Origin: Streptomyces caeruleatus
GTDB taxonomy: Bacteria; Actinomycetota; Actinomycetes; Streptomycetales; Streptomycetaceae
Direction of reading: 5' to 3'
Assembly: GCF_001514235.1 (NCBI RefSeq)
Contig: NZ_KQ948933.1
Span: forward strand, 355,003-419,002
DNA: 64,000 nt
The position numbers and the translations under genes were made by a program. The notes under the pieces were generated by a model. The model worked only from the letters and a program-made list of their open reading frames with translations. It did not search any database and had not been told where the DNA came from. Within the stretch, counting starts at the first letter, position 1, and each line of letters begins with the position of its first letter. Shown here piece by piece: positions 50,065-58,502 of the stretch.

Positions 50065-52440
50065 CTACCCAGCGGAGCGCGCCGTCCCCGTGCCCTTCTC
50101 CGCGTCCAGCGCGTACACGCACCGGTCCTTGCTGCACGCGTACACGACCCCGTCCCGCACCACCGGCGACCCGGTGATCTCCCCGCCCGTGGCGAGCTTC
50201 CAGCGCAGGCGGCCGTCGTCGGCCTTCAGGGTGTAGAGCAGATGGTCGGTCGAGCCGAAGTGGATCCGGCCCTCCGCCACGGCCGGCGCCCCCACGATGT
50301 CGCCGCCCGCCTGGAAGCGCCACTTCGGCGTCCCGGTGACCGCGTCCAGCGTGTACAGGCCCTTGCCGCTGCCGACGTGGACATGACCGGCAGCCACCAG
50401 GACCGGCTCGATCGAGGAACGCGACTCCGTGGCGATACGCCAGCGGTCGCGGCCGTCGGTGGCGTCCAGGGCGTAGACCGTGCCGAGGTAGTCGGCGAGG
50501 TACACACCGCCGCCGGTCACGGCCGGACCCGGCACGAAGGTCGGCGGGCACAGGAAGACCGCCGGGGCCTCGAAGTGCCAGCGCACGAGGCCGCTCACCA
50601 CGTCCAGCGCGAGCACCCGCGTCCCGGCCGAGACGTACACATAGCCGTCGTGCGCCTGCGCCACCCGCACCGGCACCCCGCCGCAGGAGGCGGCGTCGCC
50701 GATCGGGTACGACCAGCGCTCCTCGCCCGTCCGGGCGTCCAGGGCCTTCAGCCGGGCGTCCTGCCAGACGTACACGGTGCCGTCGTACAGCGCCGGCCCG
50801 GCCTCCGGGGACTCGAAGTCGGACTGCGCCCCGGTGAGCTCCCACAGCTTCTGCCCGTTCGAGGCCTCCCAGGCCTGGACGCCGCCGCCGCGCGTGCCGG
50901 TGACGACCGTGCCCCGCTCGGCCTTCAGGGAGTACACCCAGGCGTCCGTCTGCAGGCGCCACAGGTCCGCGCCCTCTCGGCAGTCCAGGGCGAACAGGGT
51001 CGGGCCGTCGGAGGCGTGGATACGGCCGTCCGCGACCGCCATCGACCAGGCGACGTCCCGGGTCTTGAAGCGGCGGCGGCCGGTGGCCACGTCCAGGGCG
51101 TGCACCTCGAAGGAGGTGACGTAGACGAGGTCGTCGGCGACGGACGGCGTGCCCCAGACGTCGTTCGACATGCGGAAACGCCAGGGCCGCCAGCCGGCCG
51201 CCGGCTCCGGGGGCGTGGGCGGCAGCGCGGGTACGGCGGGGCCCACGGCGGGGTCGGTGCCGTTGACGCCGGGGCGGGGTTTGGACCAGGAGGCGACGAG
51301 GCCCGCCCCGGGCGGGGGTGCCTGCATGGCGGCGGCGCGGGCGTCGGCGACGCGGGGGCCGGGGCCGATGGGGACGGCGGCGCCGGCCAGCCGGACCGGG
51401 CCGGTGTCGGGGGCGCCGACGGGGACGGGCGAGGGCTGCGGGCCCGGGACGACCGGGTCGTGCGAGGGCGGGGGCGGCAGGGGCGCGGGGGCGGCGCGGC
51501 CGCCGCCGCTGCGGCCGGAGGCCGGCGCGGGCTTCACCGCCGGGCGGCCGCCTCTGCGGGACTCGATCAGGCCGACCGCCCGCTCGGGCAGCCACGCCGA
51601 CGCCGTACCGCTGTCGTCGGTGCCGGAGCCGAAGAGGTGGGGGGCGAGTTGGGCCTGGAGGTCGGCCGGGTTGGGGCGGCCCGTGGCCTCCATCTGCATA
51701 CAGGACTCGATGAGCGGGCGCAGCTCGTCCGGGAGGCCTTCGAGGTCCGGGCCCTCGCGCAGCAGCATGAAGACGGTCTCGACCGGGTTGGCGCCGTGGA
51801 ACGGGGGGTGTCCGGTGGCGGCGAAGACCAGCATCGAGCCGAGCGAGAAGACATCGCTCGCGCCGGTCACGCTGCGGGAGTCCTTCGCCTGCTCCGGCGA
51901 CATGTAGGCGGGCGTACCGACCGCGACGTTGGTCATCGTCAAACGGGTGTTCGAAACGCCGGACGCGATACCGAAGTCGATGACGCGGGGGCCGTCCTCG
52001 ACCACGAGCACGTTGGACGGCTTCAGGTCGCGGTGGACGAGACCGGCGCCGTGGATCGACTGGAGGGCCTCGGCCACACCCGCCGCGAGCCAGCGCACCG
52101 CCTGGGCCGGGAGCGGCCCGCACTCGTTCACTATTTCCTCTAGCGAGGGCGCGGGGACGTACGCGGTGGCCAGCCACGGCACGGCGGCGCGCGGGTCGGC
52201 GTCGACGACCGCGGCCGTGTAGAAGCCGGAGACCGCCCGGGCCGCCTCCACCTCACGGGTGAAGCGGACGCGGAACAGCTGGTCCTCGGCGAGCTCCGTA
52301 CGCACGGTCTTGATCGCCACGCGCCGGCCCGAAGCCGAGCGCGCGAGATAGACCAGCCCCATGCCGCCGGCACCCAGCCGTCCGAGCACCTCGAACGGCC
52401 CGATCCTGCGCGGATCGTGCTGCGTCAGCTGATCCACCAC
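50065..52440 (-). CDS. afsK: Ser/Thr protein kinase with PQQ repeats, AfsK-type
   Basis: The chosen start is GTG 52440, 11 bases after GGGGAGG; the GTG at 52452 overlaps that ribosome site. The 791-residue protein opens MVDQLTQHDPRRIGPFEVLG and contains GAGGMGLVYLA, AIK (Lys near residue 44), VHRDLKPSN (about 135) and IDFGIAS. A Pro/Ala-rich linker leads to a C-terminal PQQ-type beta-propeller with seven or so repeats (LYALDVATGRR-like units, YTLDAVTGTPKW, YALDAEKG). AfsK of S. coelicolor is about 799 residues, with the same plan, and phosphorylates AfsR. The kbpA-like gene lies upstream on the same strand. Confidence 0.9.
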   Translation of the reverse strand: MVDQLTQHDPRRIGPFEVLGRLGAGGMGLVYLARSASGRRVAIKTVRTELAEDQLFRVRFTREVEAARAVSGFYTAAVVDADPRAAVPWLATAYVPAPSLEEIVNECGPLPAQAVRWLAAGVAEALQSIHGAGLVHRDLKPSNVLVVEDGPRVIDFGIASGVSNTRLTMTNVAVGTPAYMSPEQAKDSRSVTGASDVFSLGSMLVFAATGHPPFHGANPVETVFMLLREGPDLEGLPDELRPLIESCMQMEATGRPNPADLQAQLAPHLFGSGTDDSGTASAWLPERAVGLIESRRGGRPAVKPAPASGRSGGGRAAPAPLPPPPSHDPVVPGPQPSPVPVGAPDTGPVRLAGAAVPIGPGPRVADARAAAMQAPPPGAGLVASWSKPRPGVNGTDPAVGPAVPALPPTPPEPAAGWRPWRFRMSNDVWGTPSVADDLVYVTSFEVHALDVATGRRRFKTRDVAWSMAVADGRIHASDGPTLFALDCREGADLWRLQTDAWVYSLKAERGTVVTGTRGGGVQAWEASNGQKLWELTGAQSDFESPEAGPALYDGTVYVWQDARLKALDARTGEERWSYPIGDAASCGGVPVRVAQAHDGYVYVSAGTRVLALDVVSGLVRWHFEAPAVFLCPPTFVPGPAVTGGGVYLADYLGTVYALDATDGRDRWRIATESRSSIEPVLVAAGHVHVGSGKGLYTLDAVTGTPKWRFQAGGDIVGAPAVAEGRIHFGSTDHLLYTLKADDGRLRWKLATGGEITGSPVVRDGVVYACSKDRCVYALDAEKGTGTARSAG

Positions 52441-52665
52441 TCTGCCTGCCACCTCCCCGTACGGGCCCCGTCACCCAGATATGTACGCGACCCCGTGCAG
52501 CGTCTCACCACCGCACCGCCTCGGCGGCACGCACCCTGATTCTTCCTGTCTCGGGGCGTGGTTGCGAACCCGAGGGCGGAACGGGGTGTCTTGGGACAAA
52601 ACCACAGCCACCCCCAGGGCGGAAGCGCCGGTTCGCATAGTGGGACGCCGAAGGTAAGAGTGCGG

Positions 52666-53403
52666 TCAGCGTTCCAGGACCGCGAACGACGCCCCCTGGT
52701 CGTCGGTGACCACGGCGACCGTGCCGTACGACGTTTCGAAGGGCGGCACCTGTACGCGCCCGCCGAGCCGGTTCACCGTGCCGAGGGTCTCCGCGCAGGA
52801 CTCCACCCGGAAGTGGACGACGAAGTGCGGCGGCATCATCGCCGGGAAGACCTCGGAGACGGCCGCACGGCCGAAGTCGGGCCTGGCGTCCGGCCCGAAC
52901 AGGGCGTCGGCGAAGAGCTCGCCGTAGAACGCGTTGGCCGCCTCGGTCTCCCGGGCGTACAGCTGCACCCAGGCGAAGGTGCCGGGCTCGTGCCGTCGGC
53001 CGAAGCCCTGGTGGCCGTCCGCCTGCCAGAGCGCGAAGACGGCGCCCTCGGAGTCGGTGACCAGCGCGGCGGCACCGAGTCCGTCCCCCATGCGCACGGG
53101 CGGGATGACCACCTGCCCGCCCGCCGCACGGATCCGCTCGCCCAGCGCCCGGGCGTCCGGTGTGGCGAAGTACACCGTCCACACGGTGGGCAGGCGCCCG
53201 TCCGGCTTGCGGGCGAGCGCGGCGACGCGGTCACCGTCGAGGAGCGCCCACACGGTGGAGTCGTACGCCTCCTCGAAGTCCCACCCGAAGAGCTCACCGT
53301 AGAACCGCTTGCCCGCCGCCACATCGGGGAGCTGTGCTTCGACCCAGCACGGAACACCCTCCGGGTATCCCGTTCCGTTCGTGGATGCCCTGTTTTCGGC
53401 CAT
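52666..53403 (-). CDS. kbpA: two-domain VOC protein, candidate AfsK-binding protein KbpA
   Basis: The 245-residue protein has two glyoxalase/VOC halves: GYPEGVPCWVEAQLPDVAAG with KRFYGELFGWDF, and GTFAWVQLYARETEAANAFY. It lacks obvious complete metal ligands, which suits a binding protein. In S. coelicolor, KbpA is about 250 residues, is encoded next to afsK and inhibits AfsK autophosphorylation; size, orientation and position here agree. The 225-base gap to afsK may hold its promoter. Confidence 0.72.
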   Translation of the reverse strand: MAENRASTNGTGYPEGVPCWVEAQLPDVAAGKRFYGELFGWDFEEAYDSTVWALLDGDRVAALARKPDGRLPTVWTVYFATPDARALGERIRAAGGQVVIPPVRMGDGLGAAALVTDSEGAVFALWQADGHQGFGRRHEPGTFAWVQLYARETEAANAFYGELFADALFGPDARPDFGRAAVSEVFPAMMPPHFVVHFRVESCAETLGTVNRLGGRVQVPPFETSYGTVAVVTDDQGASFAVLER

Positions 53404-53525
53404 GCGGCAAAAGTAACGGCGTCTTGTGCGGCGCGCAGACCAGGCACACCAGCCTCCGCATACTCAGGCACCCCATTTGCAGTCGGCCGAATCGCGCCCC
53501 GATCACGCCTCGGTAAGCTGACGAC

Positions 53526-54173
53526 ATGACAGGACAAGTGCGTACCGTCGACGGCCGCGTGGCCGGCCGGCGTGGGCAGGCGACCCGGCAGAAGCTGCTC
53601 GACTGCCTCAGCGAGATGCTCAGCTCCTCCCCCTACCGGGACGTCAAAGTCATCGATGTCGCCCGGAAGGCGGGGACTTCGCCCGCGACCTTCTACCAGT
53701 ACTTCCCGGACGTCGAGGGCGCCGTCCTGGAGATCGCCGAGCAAATGGCCACCGAGGGAGCCGGGTTGACCGAGCTCGTCGAGGGCCGCAGCTGGGTCGG
53801 CAAGGCGGGCTGGCAGACCGCGCAGGAACTCGTGGACGGATTCCTGGAGTTCTGGCGCAAGAACGACGCGATCCTGCGGGTCGTCGACCTCGGCGCGTCC
53901 GAGGGCGACAAACGCTTCTACAAGATCCGTATGAAGATCCTGAACTCGGTGAACAACTCCCTGACCGAGGCGGTCACTCAGTTGCAGGCCAAGGGCAAGG
54001 TCGACAAGGACGTCAACCCGGCCGCGATGGCGGGTTCGATCGTCGCCATGCTCGCGGCGGTGGCCTCGCACCAGAAGGGCTTCCAGACCTGGGGCGTCAA
54101 ACAGGCCGAACTGAAGCCGAACCTGGCCCTGTTGGTCCACCTGGGCGTGACCGGCAAGAAGCCGACGAAGTAG
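53526..54173 (+). CDS. TetR-family regulator
   Basis: A 215-residue protein from ATG 53526. The N-terminal helix-turn-helix is RRGQATRQKLLDCLSEMLSS, then VKVIDVARKAGTSPATFYQY; the rest is an all-helical ligand domain (LVDGFLEFWRKNDAILRVVD, RMKILNSVNNSLTEAVTQL). Divergent from the kbpA-like gene. It is a candidate reader of the TGACG-N3-CGTCA palindromes, but only a half-site (CTGACGACATGAC) overlaps its own start, so the link is speculative. Confidence 0.9.
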   Translation: MTGQVRTVDGRVAGRRGQATRQKLLDCLSEMLSSSPYRDVKVIDVARKAGTSPATFYQYFPDVEGAVLEIAEQMATEGAGLTELVEGRSWVGKAGWQTAQELVDGFLEFWRKNDAILRVVDLGASEGDKRFYKIRMKILNSVNNSLTEAVTQLQAKGKVDKDVNPAAMAGSIVAMLAAVASHQKGFQTWGVKQAELKPNLALLVHLGVTGKKPTK

Positions 54174-54194
54174 AGCAACCTGGGTCCTGTCTGG

Positions 54195-54229
54195 CAGGCG
54201 GTGGTTCACGCTGGGTGAGCCGCCGCCTG
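54195..54229. terminator. hairpin terminator between TetR and Lrp genes
   Basis: CAGGCGGTGGTTCAC pairs with GTGAGCCGCCGCCTG (13 Watson-Crick and two G-U pairs, 5-base loop), followed by TTTCG. It serves the convergent pair. Confidence 0.65.
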
Positions 54230-54234
54230 TTTCG

Positions 54235-54687
54235 CTACGCCGGCAGCGGCCGGTCCCGCACCACGTGCTTCATCACCAGCGTCGAGGTGAGGCGCTGCAC
54301 CCCCGGCAGGGTCGCGAGCCGCTCGTCGTACAGCCCCTGGAAGGCGGCGAGGTCGGCGGTGGCCACCCGCAGCAGATAGTCGGGCTCGCCGAACAGCCGC
54401 TGTGCGTCCAGCACATGGGGGATGTCCGCGAGCGCCCGCTCGAACTCGGCGACCGTGTCCCGGTCCTCCTGGCGCATGGAGACGAAGACCAGCGCCTCGA
54501 AGTTCAGCCCGACGGCGGCCGGCTCCACGACGGCCCGGTAACCGCTGATGGCACCGGCCCGCTCCAGCTCCCGCAGCCGCCGGTGACACGGCGAGACGCT
54601 CAGCCGCACCCGCGCGGCCAGCTCGGTCACGGTCAGCCGCCCGTCCTGCTGGAGCTCGGCAAGAATCTTTCTGTCCACGTCGTCCAT
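54235..54687 (-). CDS. Lrp/AsnC-family regulator
   Basis: A 150-residue protein from ATG 54687. The helix-turn-helix is VDRKILAELQQDGRLTVTEL, then RVRLSVSPCHRRLRELERAG; the effector-binding RAM domain follows (FVSMRQEDRDTVAEFERAL, EPDYLLRVATADLAAFQGLY). It probably senses an amino acid and controls the divergent LysE-type exporter, the usual arrangement. Confidence 0.92.
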   Translation of the reverse strand: MDDVDRKILAELQQDGRLTVTELAARVRLSVSPCHRRLRELERAGAISGYRAVVEPAAVGLNFEALVFVSMRQEDRDTVAEFERALADIPHVLDAQRLFGEPDYLLRVATADLAAFQGLYDERLATLPGVQRLTSTLVMKHVVRDRPLPA

Positions 54688-54769
54688 GAGGCAGATCTTC
54701 CCTCACAAGCGCCGGTCACGGGCAAACTTCGACAACACTTTCGGGCCATTCCCACCTAATGTCGCCACC

Positions 54770-55393
54770 ATGGACTCCGGACTGCTCCTCTCCTTCCTCG
54801 CCATCGACCTGCTCCTCGTCTGCGTGCCGGGCGCCGACTGGGCGTACGCGATCTCCGCCGGGCTGCGCGACCGCTCCCCGGTGACGGCGGTGGCAGGCCT
54901 GGTCACCGGATACGCGCTGCACACGGTCCTCGCGGCGGCCGGGCTGGCCGTGCTGGTCGCGAGCGAGCCGGGACTGCTCACCGCACTGACGGCCGCGGGC
55001 GCCGCGTATCTGGTGTGGCTGGGGTGGGGCGTACTGCGCCGGCCGGGCACACCGGGGGCGGCCGAGGAGACCGTGGCAGCGAGCCCCGCCCGCGCCTTCC
55101 TGCGCGGTGCCACGATCAGCGGCCTGAACCCCAAGGGCCTGCTGCTCTACCTGTCCGTGCTGCCGCAGTTCCTGGTGACGAAGGGCGGCCATCTGCCGGT
55201 CCCCGCCCAGACCGCCGTGTTCGGCCTGCTCCACATGGCGTGCTGCGCCGCCGTCTATCTCACGGTGGGCCTCGCGGCCCGCGCGGTCCTAGGCGCCCGC
55301 CCGGCAGCCGCCCGCGCGGTCGCCCGCACGTCCGGGGCGGCGATGCTGGGAATCGGCGCGTTCCTCCTGGTCCAGCGCCTGGCGACGCTGTGA
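54770..55393 (+). CDS. LysE-family amino-acid exporter
   Basis: The 207-residue membrane protein starts at ATG 54770, 82 bases from the Lrp start. LLLVCVPGADWAYAISAGLR is the LysE signature at the first helix; GLVTGYALHTVLAAAGLAVL, AAGAAYLVWLGWGVLR, FLRGATISGLNPKGLLLYLS and C-terminal helices follow, about six in total. It should export an amino acid or analogue under the divergent regulator. Confidence 0.9.
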   Translation: MDSGLLLSFLAIDLLLVCVPGADWAYAISAGLRDRSPVTAVAGLVTGYALHTVLAAAGLAVLVASEPGLLTALTAAGAAYLVWLGWGVLRRPGTPGAAEETVAASPARAFLRGATISGLNPKGLLLYLSVLPQFLVTKGGHLPVPAQTAVFGLLHMACCAAVYLTVGLAARAVLGARPAAARAVARTSGAAMLGIGAFLLVQRLATL

Positions 55394-55407
55394 CCTGCGG
55401 GGCGCCC

Positions 55408-55430
55408 TAGGGCTTGTCAGACAGGCCCTA
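55408..55430. terminator. short hairpin between LysE and Ddn-like genes
   Basis: TAGGGCTTGTC pairs with GACAGGCCCTA (10 pairs plus a G-U). It overlaps the stop of the convergent Ddn-like gene. A shorter related sequence, CTAGGGCCTGTCCTAG, is at 60863-60878. Confidence 0.55.
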
Positions 55431-55901
55431 CGGCCGGCGGACGATCCTGAAGAGCCGTATCTCCCGCTCCACCCGTGCCTGGTACGTCGCGTACGGCGGC
55501 CAGAACGCCAGCGCCGCCTTCCACGCCGCCGCCCGCTCCTCCCCCTCCAGCAGCCGGGCCGTGACCGGGATGTCGTGGCCCTTCCAGCTGACCTCGGCGT
55601 CGGGATGGGCGAGGAGGTTGTGGGTCCAGGCGGGGTGGCCGGGGCGGCCGAAGTTGGAGCCGATGAGGATCCAGCTGCGGCCGTTCTCCTCGGGCATGCA
55701 GGCCAGCGGAGTACGACGGGGCTGTCCGCTGCGGGCGCCGGTGGAGGTCAGGATCACGCCGGGCAGCATCTGGGCGCTGAGCAGCGCCCTTCCGCGTGTG
55801 AGCCGGTGGACGGCACGGTCGAGCACCGGGATGACGTGCGGGGCGACCTTGGCGAAGGCCCGCGTCGAGGACACCTTCTGCACGACCCGTACGCCGATCA
55901 C
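55428..55901 (-). CDS. deazaflavin-dependent (Ddn-like) oxidoreductase
   Basis: A 157-residue protein from GTG 55901, overlapping the acyl-CoA dehydrogenase stop. VILTSTGARSGQPRRTPLAC, WILIGSNFGRPGHPAWTHNL and HPDAEVSWKGHDIPVTARLL match the F420H2-binding split barrel of Ddn. Coupling to an acyl-CoA dehydrogenase suggests a reduction in the same catabolic route. F420 would come from fbiC-dependent FO. Confidence 0.88.
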   Translation of the reverse strand: MIGVRVVQKVSSTRAFAKVAPHVIPVLDRAVHRLTRGRALLSAQMLPGVILTSTGARSGQPRRTPLACMPEENGRSWILIGSNFGRPGHPAWTHNLLAHPDAEVSWKGHDIPVTARLLEGEERAAAWKAALAFWPPYATYQARVEREIRLFRIVRRP

Positions 55902-57181
55902 ACCGTCACCTCCCGCTCCGCGGATGTCTCGAAGAGTCGGGCCGCGTCGGCGGCGTGTGCGCGCAGCCGGTGCACCGGGCCGAAGAGGAGTTCGTCGCCG
56001 GCGGCCCGCTTGAAGTACAGGTGAGCCTCGTGTTCCCAGGTGAAACCGATGCCGCCGTGGAACTGGATGCCTTCGGCGGAGGCGGTGCGGAGCGCTTCCA
56101 GCGACTGGGCCAGGGCGAGGGGCGCCTCTGGTAGTGCCGCTGTATGCCGTCTGGCGTCTGCGGGCTCGTTGTGGCTGGTCGCGCCCACGCGGCGGAGCCG
56201 CATATCGACACCGCCCGCGCCCCTTGGGGGCGTTGCGGACCAGGCTGCGTAATACGCTGCCGATCTTGCTGCCTGGACCTCCACGTATACGTCCGCCAGC
56301 CTGTGCTTCACCGCCTGGAAGGAACCGATCGGGCGCCCGAACTGCTCCCGCTGCTTCACGTACTGCACCGTGCGGTCCAGTGCGCGGTCGGCGGCGCCTA
56401 CCGCCTCGCAGGCCAGTACGGCGGCGGTCAGTTGGCCCACGGCTGCCAGTGCGGGCAGTGCGTCCGCGCTTTCGTCTCCCAGCAACTCGGCCTCCACGTC
56501 GCGGAGTTGGATGCGCCCCTGCGGCCGGGTGGCGTCCAGGGTGGTCTGACGTGTGCGTACGACGCCCGCCGCGTCCCCCGGTACCAGGAACAGCAGCGTC
56601 CTAGACCGGGCGAAGCCTCCGGCGTGTGCGGCGACCAGGAGCAGGGCCGCGCTGTGGCCGTCCAGTACCTGGTCGACCTGCCCGTACAGCCGCCAGCCGC
56701 CATCCGCTCGCCGGGCCTGGACGCCGCCGGCGCGGCCGCCGCCGGCCCAGTCGCCGGTGTTGTCGCCGGTCAGGGCGAGGGCGGTGGCGAGGGACGGGCC
56801 GGGGACGGCGAGGGTGGCGGTGAGGGCGCCGGAGGCGAGGCGGGGCAGGAGGGCGGTGCGCTGGGGGTCGGCGCCGAGGGCGGTGATCAGGGGTGCGGTG
56901 AGGACGGCGGTGGCGAGGAGCGGGGAGGGGGCCAGGGAACGTCCCGTCTCCTCGCAGGCGAGGGCGAGTTCGGTCGCCGAGCAGCCGACGCCGCCGTAGG
57001 CCTCGGGGAGGGCGAGTCCGGGCAGGCCGAGCTGTTCGGCGAGGGCGGTCCACAGGGCCGGGTCGTGCCCGGCGGGGGTGTCGACGGCCGCGCGCAGCTC
57101 GCGGGGGCCGCAACGGCTGTGGAGCAGTTCGCGGAGGGTGCGGCGGATCTCGTCCTGCTCGGGGGTGAGGCTGGCGTCCAT
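55898..57181 (-). CDS. acyl-CoA dehydrogenase with an in-frame repeat insertion
   Basis: A 427-residue FAD enzyme from ATG 57181. Features: LPGLALPEAYGGVGCSATEL, ALACEETGRSL, AVLACEAVGAADRALDRTVQ, REQFGRPIGSFQAVKHRLAD and GIQFHGGIGFTWEHEAHLYF. It oxidises an acyl-CoA at C2-C3. About 33 residues after YYAAWSA (TPPRGAGGVDMRLRRVGATS...) interrupt a helix that normally runs straight into PLALAQ; these are encoded by a dispersed repeat. The enzyme may be impaired. An operator lies 45 bases upstream, shared with the divergent thiolase gene. Confidence 0.85.
   Translation of the reverse strand: MDASLTPEQDEIRRTLRELLHSRCGPRELRAAVDTPAGHDPALWTALAEQLGLPGLALPEAYGGVGCSATELALACEETGRSLAPSPLLATAVLTAPLITALGADPQRTALLPRLASGALTATLAVPGPSLATALALTGDNTGDWAGGGRAGGVQARRADGGWRLYGQVDQVLDGHSAALLLVAAHAGGFARSRTLLFLVPGDAAGVVRTRQTTLDATRPQGRIQLRDVEAELLGDESADALPALAAVGQLTAAVLACEAVGAADRALDRTVQYVKQREQFGRPIGSFQAVKHRLADVYVEVQAARSAAYYAAWSATPPRGAGGVDMRLRRVGATSHNEPADARRHTAALPEAPLALAQSLEALRTASAEGIQFHGGIGFTWEHEAHLYFKRAAGDELLFGPVHRLRAHAADAARLFETSAEREVTV
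56157..56237. repeat. dispersed repeat, long variant, inside a coding gene
   Basis: GCTCGTTGTGGCTGGTCGCG is the core shared with 17826-17869; the extra block (CGGCGGAGCCGCATATCGAC region) is specific to this variant. The total insertion in the acyl-CoA dehydrogenase is roughly 56130-56240 and keeps the reading frame. Confidence 0.75.
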
Positions 57182-57225
57182 GGGCTCTTCCTCCGGCTCT
57201 TCCCTCCAGAGGCCCTTCCTCCAGA

Positions 57226-57242
57226 TCTGACGGGCCGTCATA
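57226..57242. promoter_or_regulatory. operator palindrome between dehydrogenase and thiolase
   Basis: TCTGACGGGCCGTCATA; the inner TGACG-N3-CGTCA is exact. It is 45 bases from the dehydrogenase ATG and 48 from the thiolase ATG. Confidence 0.78.
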
Positions 57243-57289
57243 TTAGGAGGGTCGCCACGAGATGCCCAGAGGTTGGAGGCCGCCCTCTC

Positions 57290-58465
57290 ATGACTCCCGC
57301 GAGCCGGAAAGTCGCCGTGGTCGGCGTCGCCCTCGCCGACTGCGGCCGGGTGGACGACGCCACCCCGTACGCCCTGCACGCCCAGGCGGCCCGCCGCGCC
57401 CTCGCCGACGCCGGGCTCGGTCGGGGCGTGGTCGACGGATTCGCCTCCGCCGGACTCGGCACCCTCGCCCCCGTCGAGGTCGCCGAGTACCTGGGCCTGC
57501 GCCCCACCTGGGTCGACTCCACCTCCGTCGGCGGCGCCACCTGGGAGGTCATGGCGGCCCACGCGGCGGACGCGATAGCGCGGGGGCACGCGAACGCCGT
57601 ACTCCTCGTCTACGGCTCCACCGCCCGCGCCGACATCAGGGCGGGCCGGCGGACGGGCAACCTGTCCTTCGGCGCCCGGGGACCCCTGCAGTTCGAGGTC
57701 CCCTACGGCCACACGCTCATCGCCAAGTACGCCATGGCCGCCCGCCGCCACACGATCGAACACGGCACGACCATCGAGCAGTTGGCGCAGGTCGCGGTGC
57801 AGGCCCGGGCCAACGCGGCCCTCAATCCCGAGGCGATGTTCCGCGACCCGATCACCGTCGACGACGTCCTCGCCGGGCCGATGATCGCCGACCCCTTCAC
57901 CAAGCTGCACTGCTGCATCCGCTCCGACGGCGGCGCGGCGGTGCTGCTGGCCGCCGAGGAGGTCGTACAGGACTGCCGTACGGCCCCGGTGTGGGTGCTC
58001 GGCACCGGGGAGCACGTCTCGCACGCCGCGATGTCCGAGTGGCCGGACTTCACCACGGGCCCGGCGGCGGTCAGCGGACGGCTCGCCTTCGAGCGGGCCG
58101 GGGTGCGGCCCGAGGAGATCGACTTCGCCGAGATCTACGACGCCTTCACCTATATGACCCTGGTGACGCTGGAGGACCTCGGCTTCTGCGGGAAGGGCGA
58201 GGGCGGGGCGTTCGTGGAGAAGGGGCGGCTGCTGGTGCGGGGCGGGGAACTGCCGGTCAACACGGACGGGGGCGGGCTGTCGGCCCAGCATCCCGGGATG
58301 CGGGGGCTGTTCCTGCTCGTGGAGGCGGTGCGGCAGCTGCGGGGCGAGGGCGGGGAGCGGCAGGTGCGGGGGCGGCGGGACGGGGGGCTGCCCCGGTTGG
58401 GGGTGGCGTCGGCGACCGGGGGGTGGTTCTGCTCGTCGGGGACGGTGGTGCTGGCCAGGGACTGA
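57290..58465 (+). CDS. SCP2-type thiolase-like protein
   Basis: A 391-residue protein from ATG 57290. VAVVGVALADCGRVDDATPY, GLGTLAPVEVAEYLGLRPTW, AEIYDAFTYMTLVTLEDLGF, GKGEGGAFVEKG and VNTDGGGLSAQHPGMRGL follow the lipid-transfer/thiolase order seen at 47008-48156. Where the other enzyme has GGGGSC, this has SVGGATWEVMAAH, so the nucleophilic Cys seems absent. Its C-terminus is extended. It lacks an adjacent DUF35 partner; the one at 61954 may serve. Divergent from the acyl-CoA dehydrogenase across an operator. Confidence 0.85.
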   Translation: MTPASRKVAVVGVALADCGRVDDATPYALHAQAARRALADAGLGRGVVDGFASAGLGTLAPVEVAEYLGLRPTWVDSTSVGGATWEVMAAHAADAIARGHANAVLLVYGSTARADIRAGRRTGNLSFGARGPLQFEVPYGHTLIAKYAMAARRHTIEHGTTIEQLAQVAVQARANAALNPEAMFRDPITVDDVLAGPMIADPFTKLHCCIRSDGGAAVLLAAEEVVQDCRTAPVWVLGTGEHVSHAAMSEWPDFTTGPAAVSGRLAFERAGVRPEEIDFAEIYDAFTYMTLVTLEDLGFCGKGEGGAFVEKGRLLVRGGELPVNTDGGGLSAQHPGMRGLFLLVEAVRQLRGEGGERQVRGRRDGGLPRLGVASATGGWFCSSGTVVLARD

Positions 58466-58502
58466 GCGTGGGCCGGGCGCGTGCGCACGTGACAATCGAG
58501 GC

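Noticed and set aside
53500..53530. CTGACGACATGAC at the TetR start as an autoregulatory operator
   Set aside because: Only one half-site of the TGACG dyad; not enough for a call.
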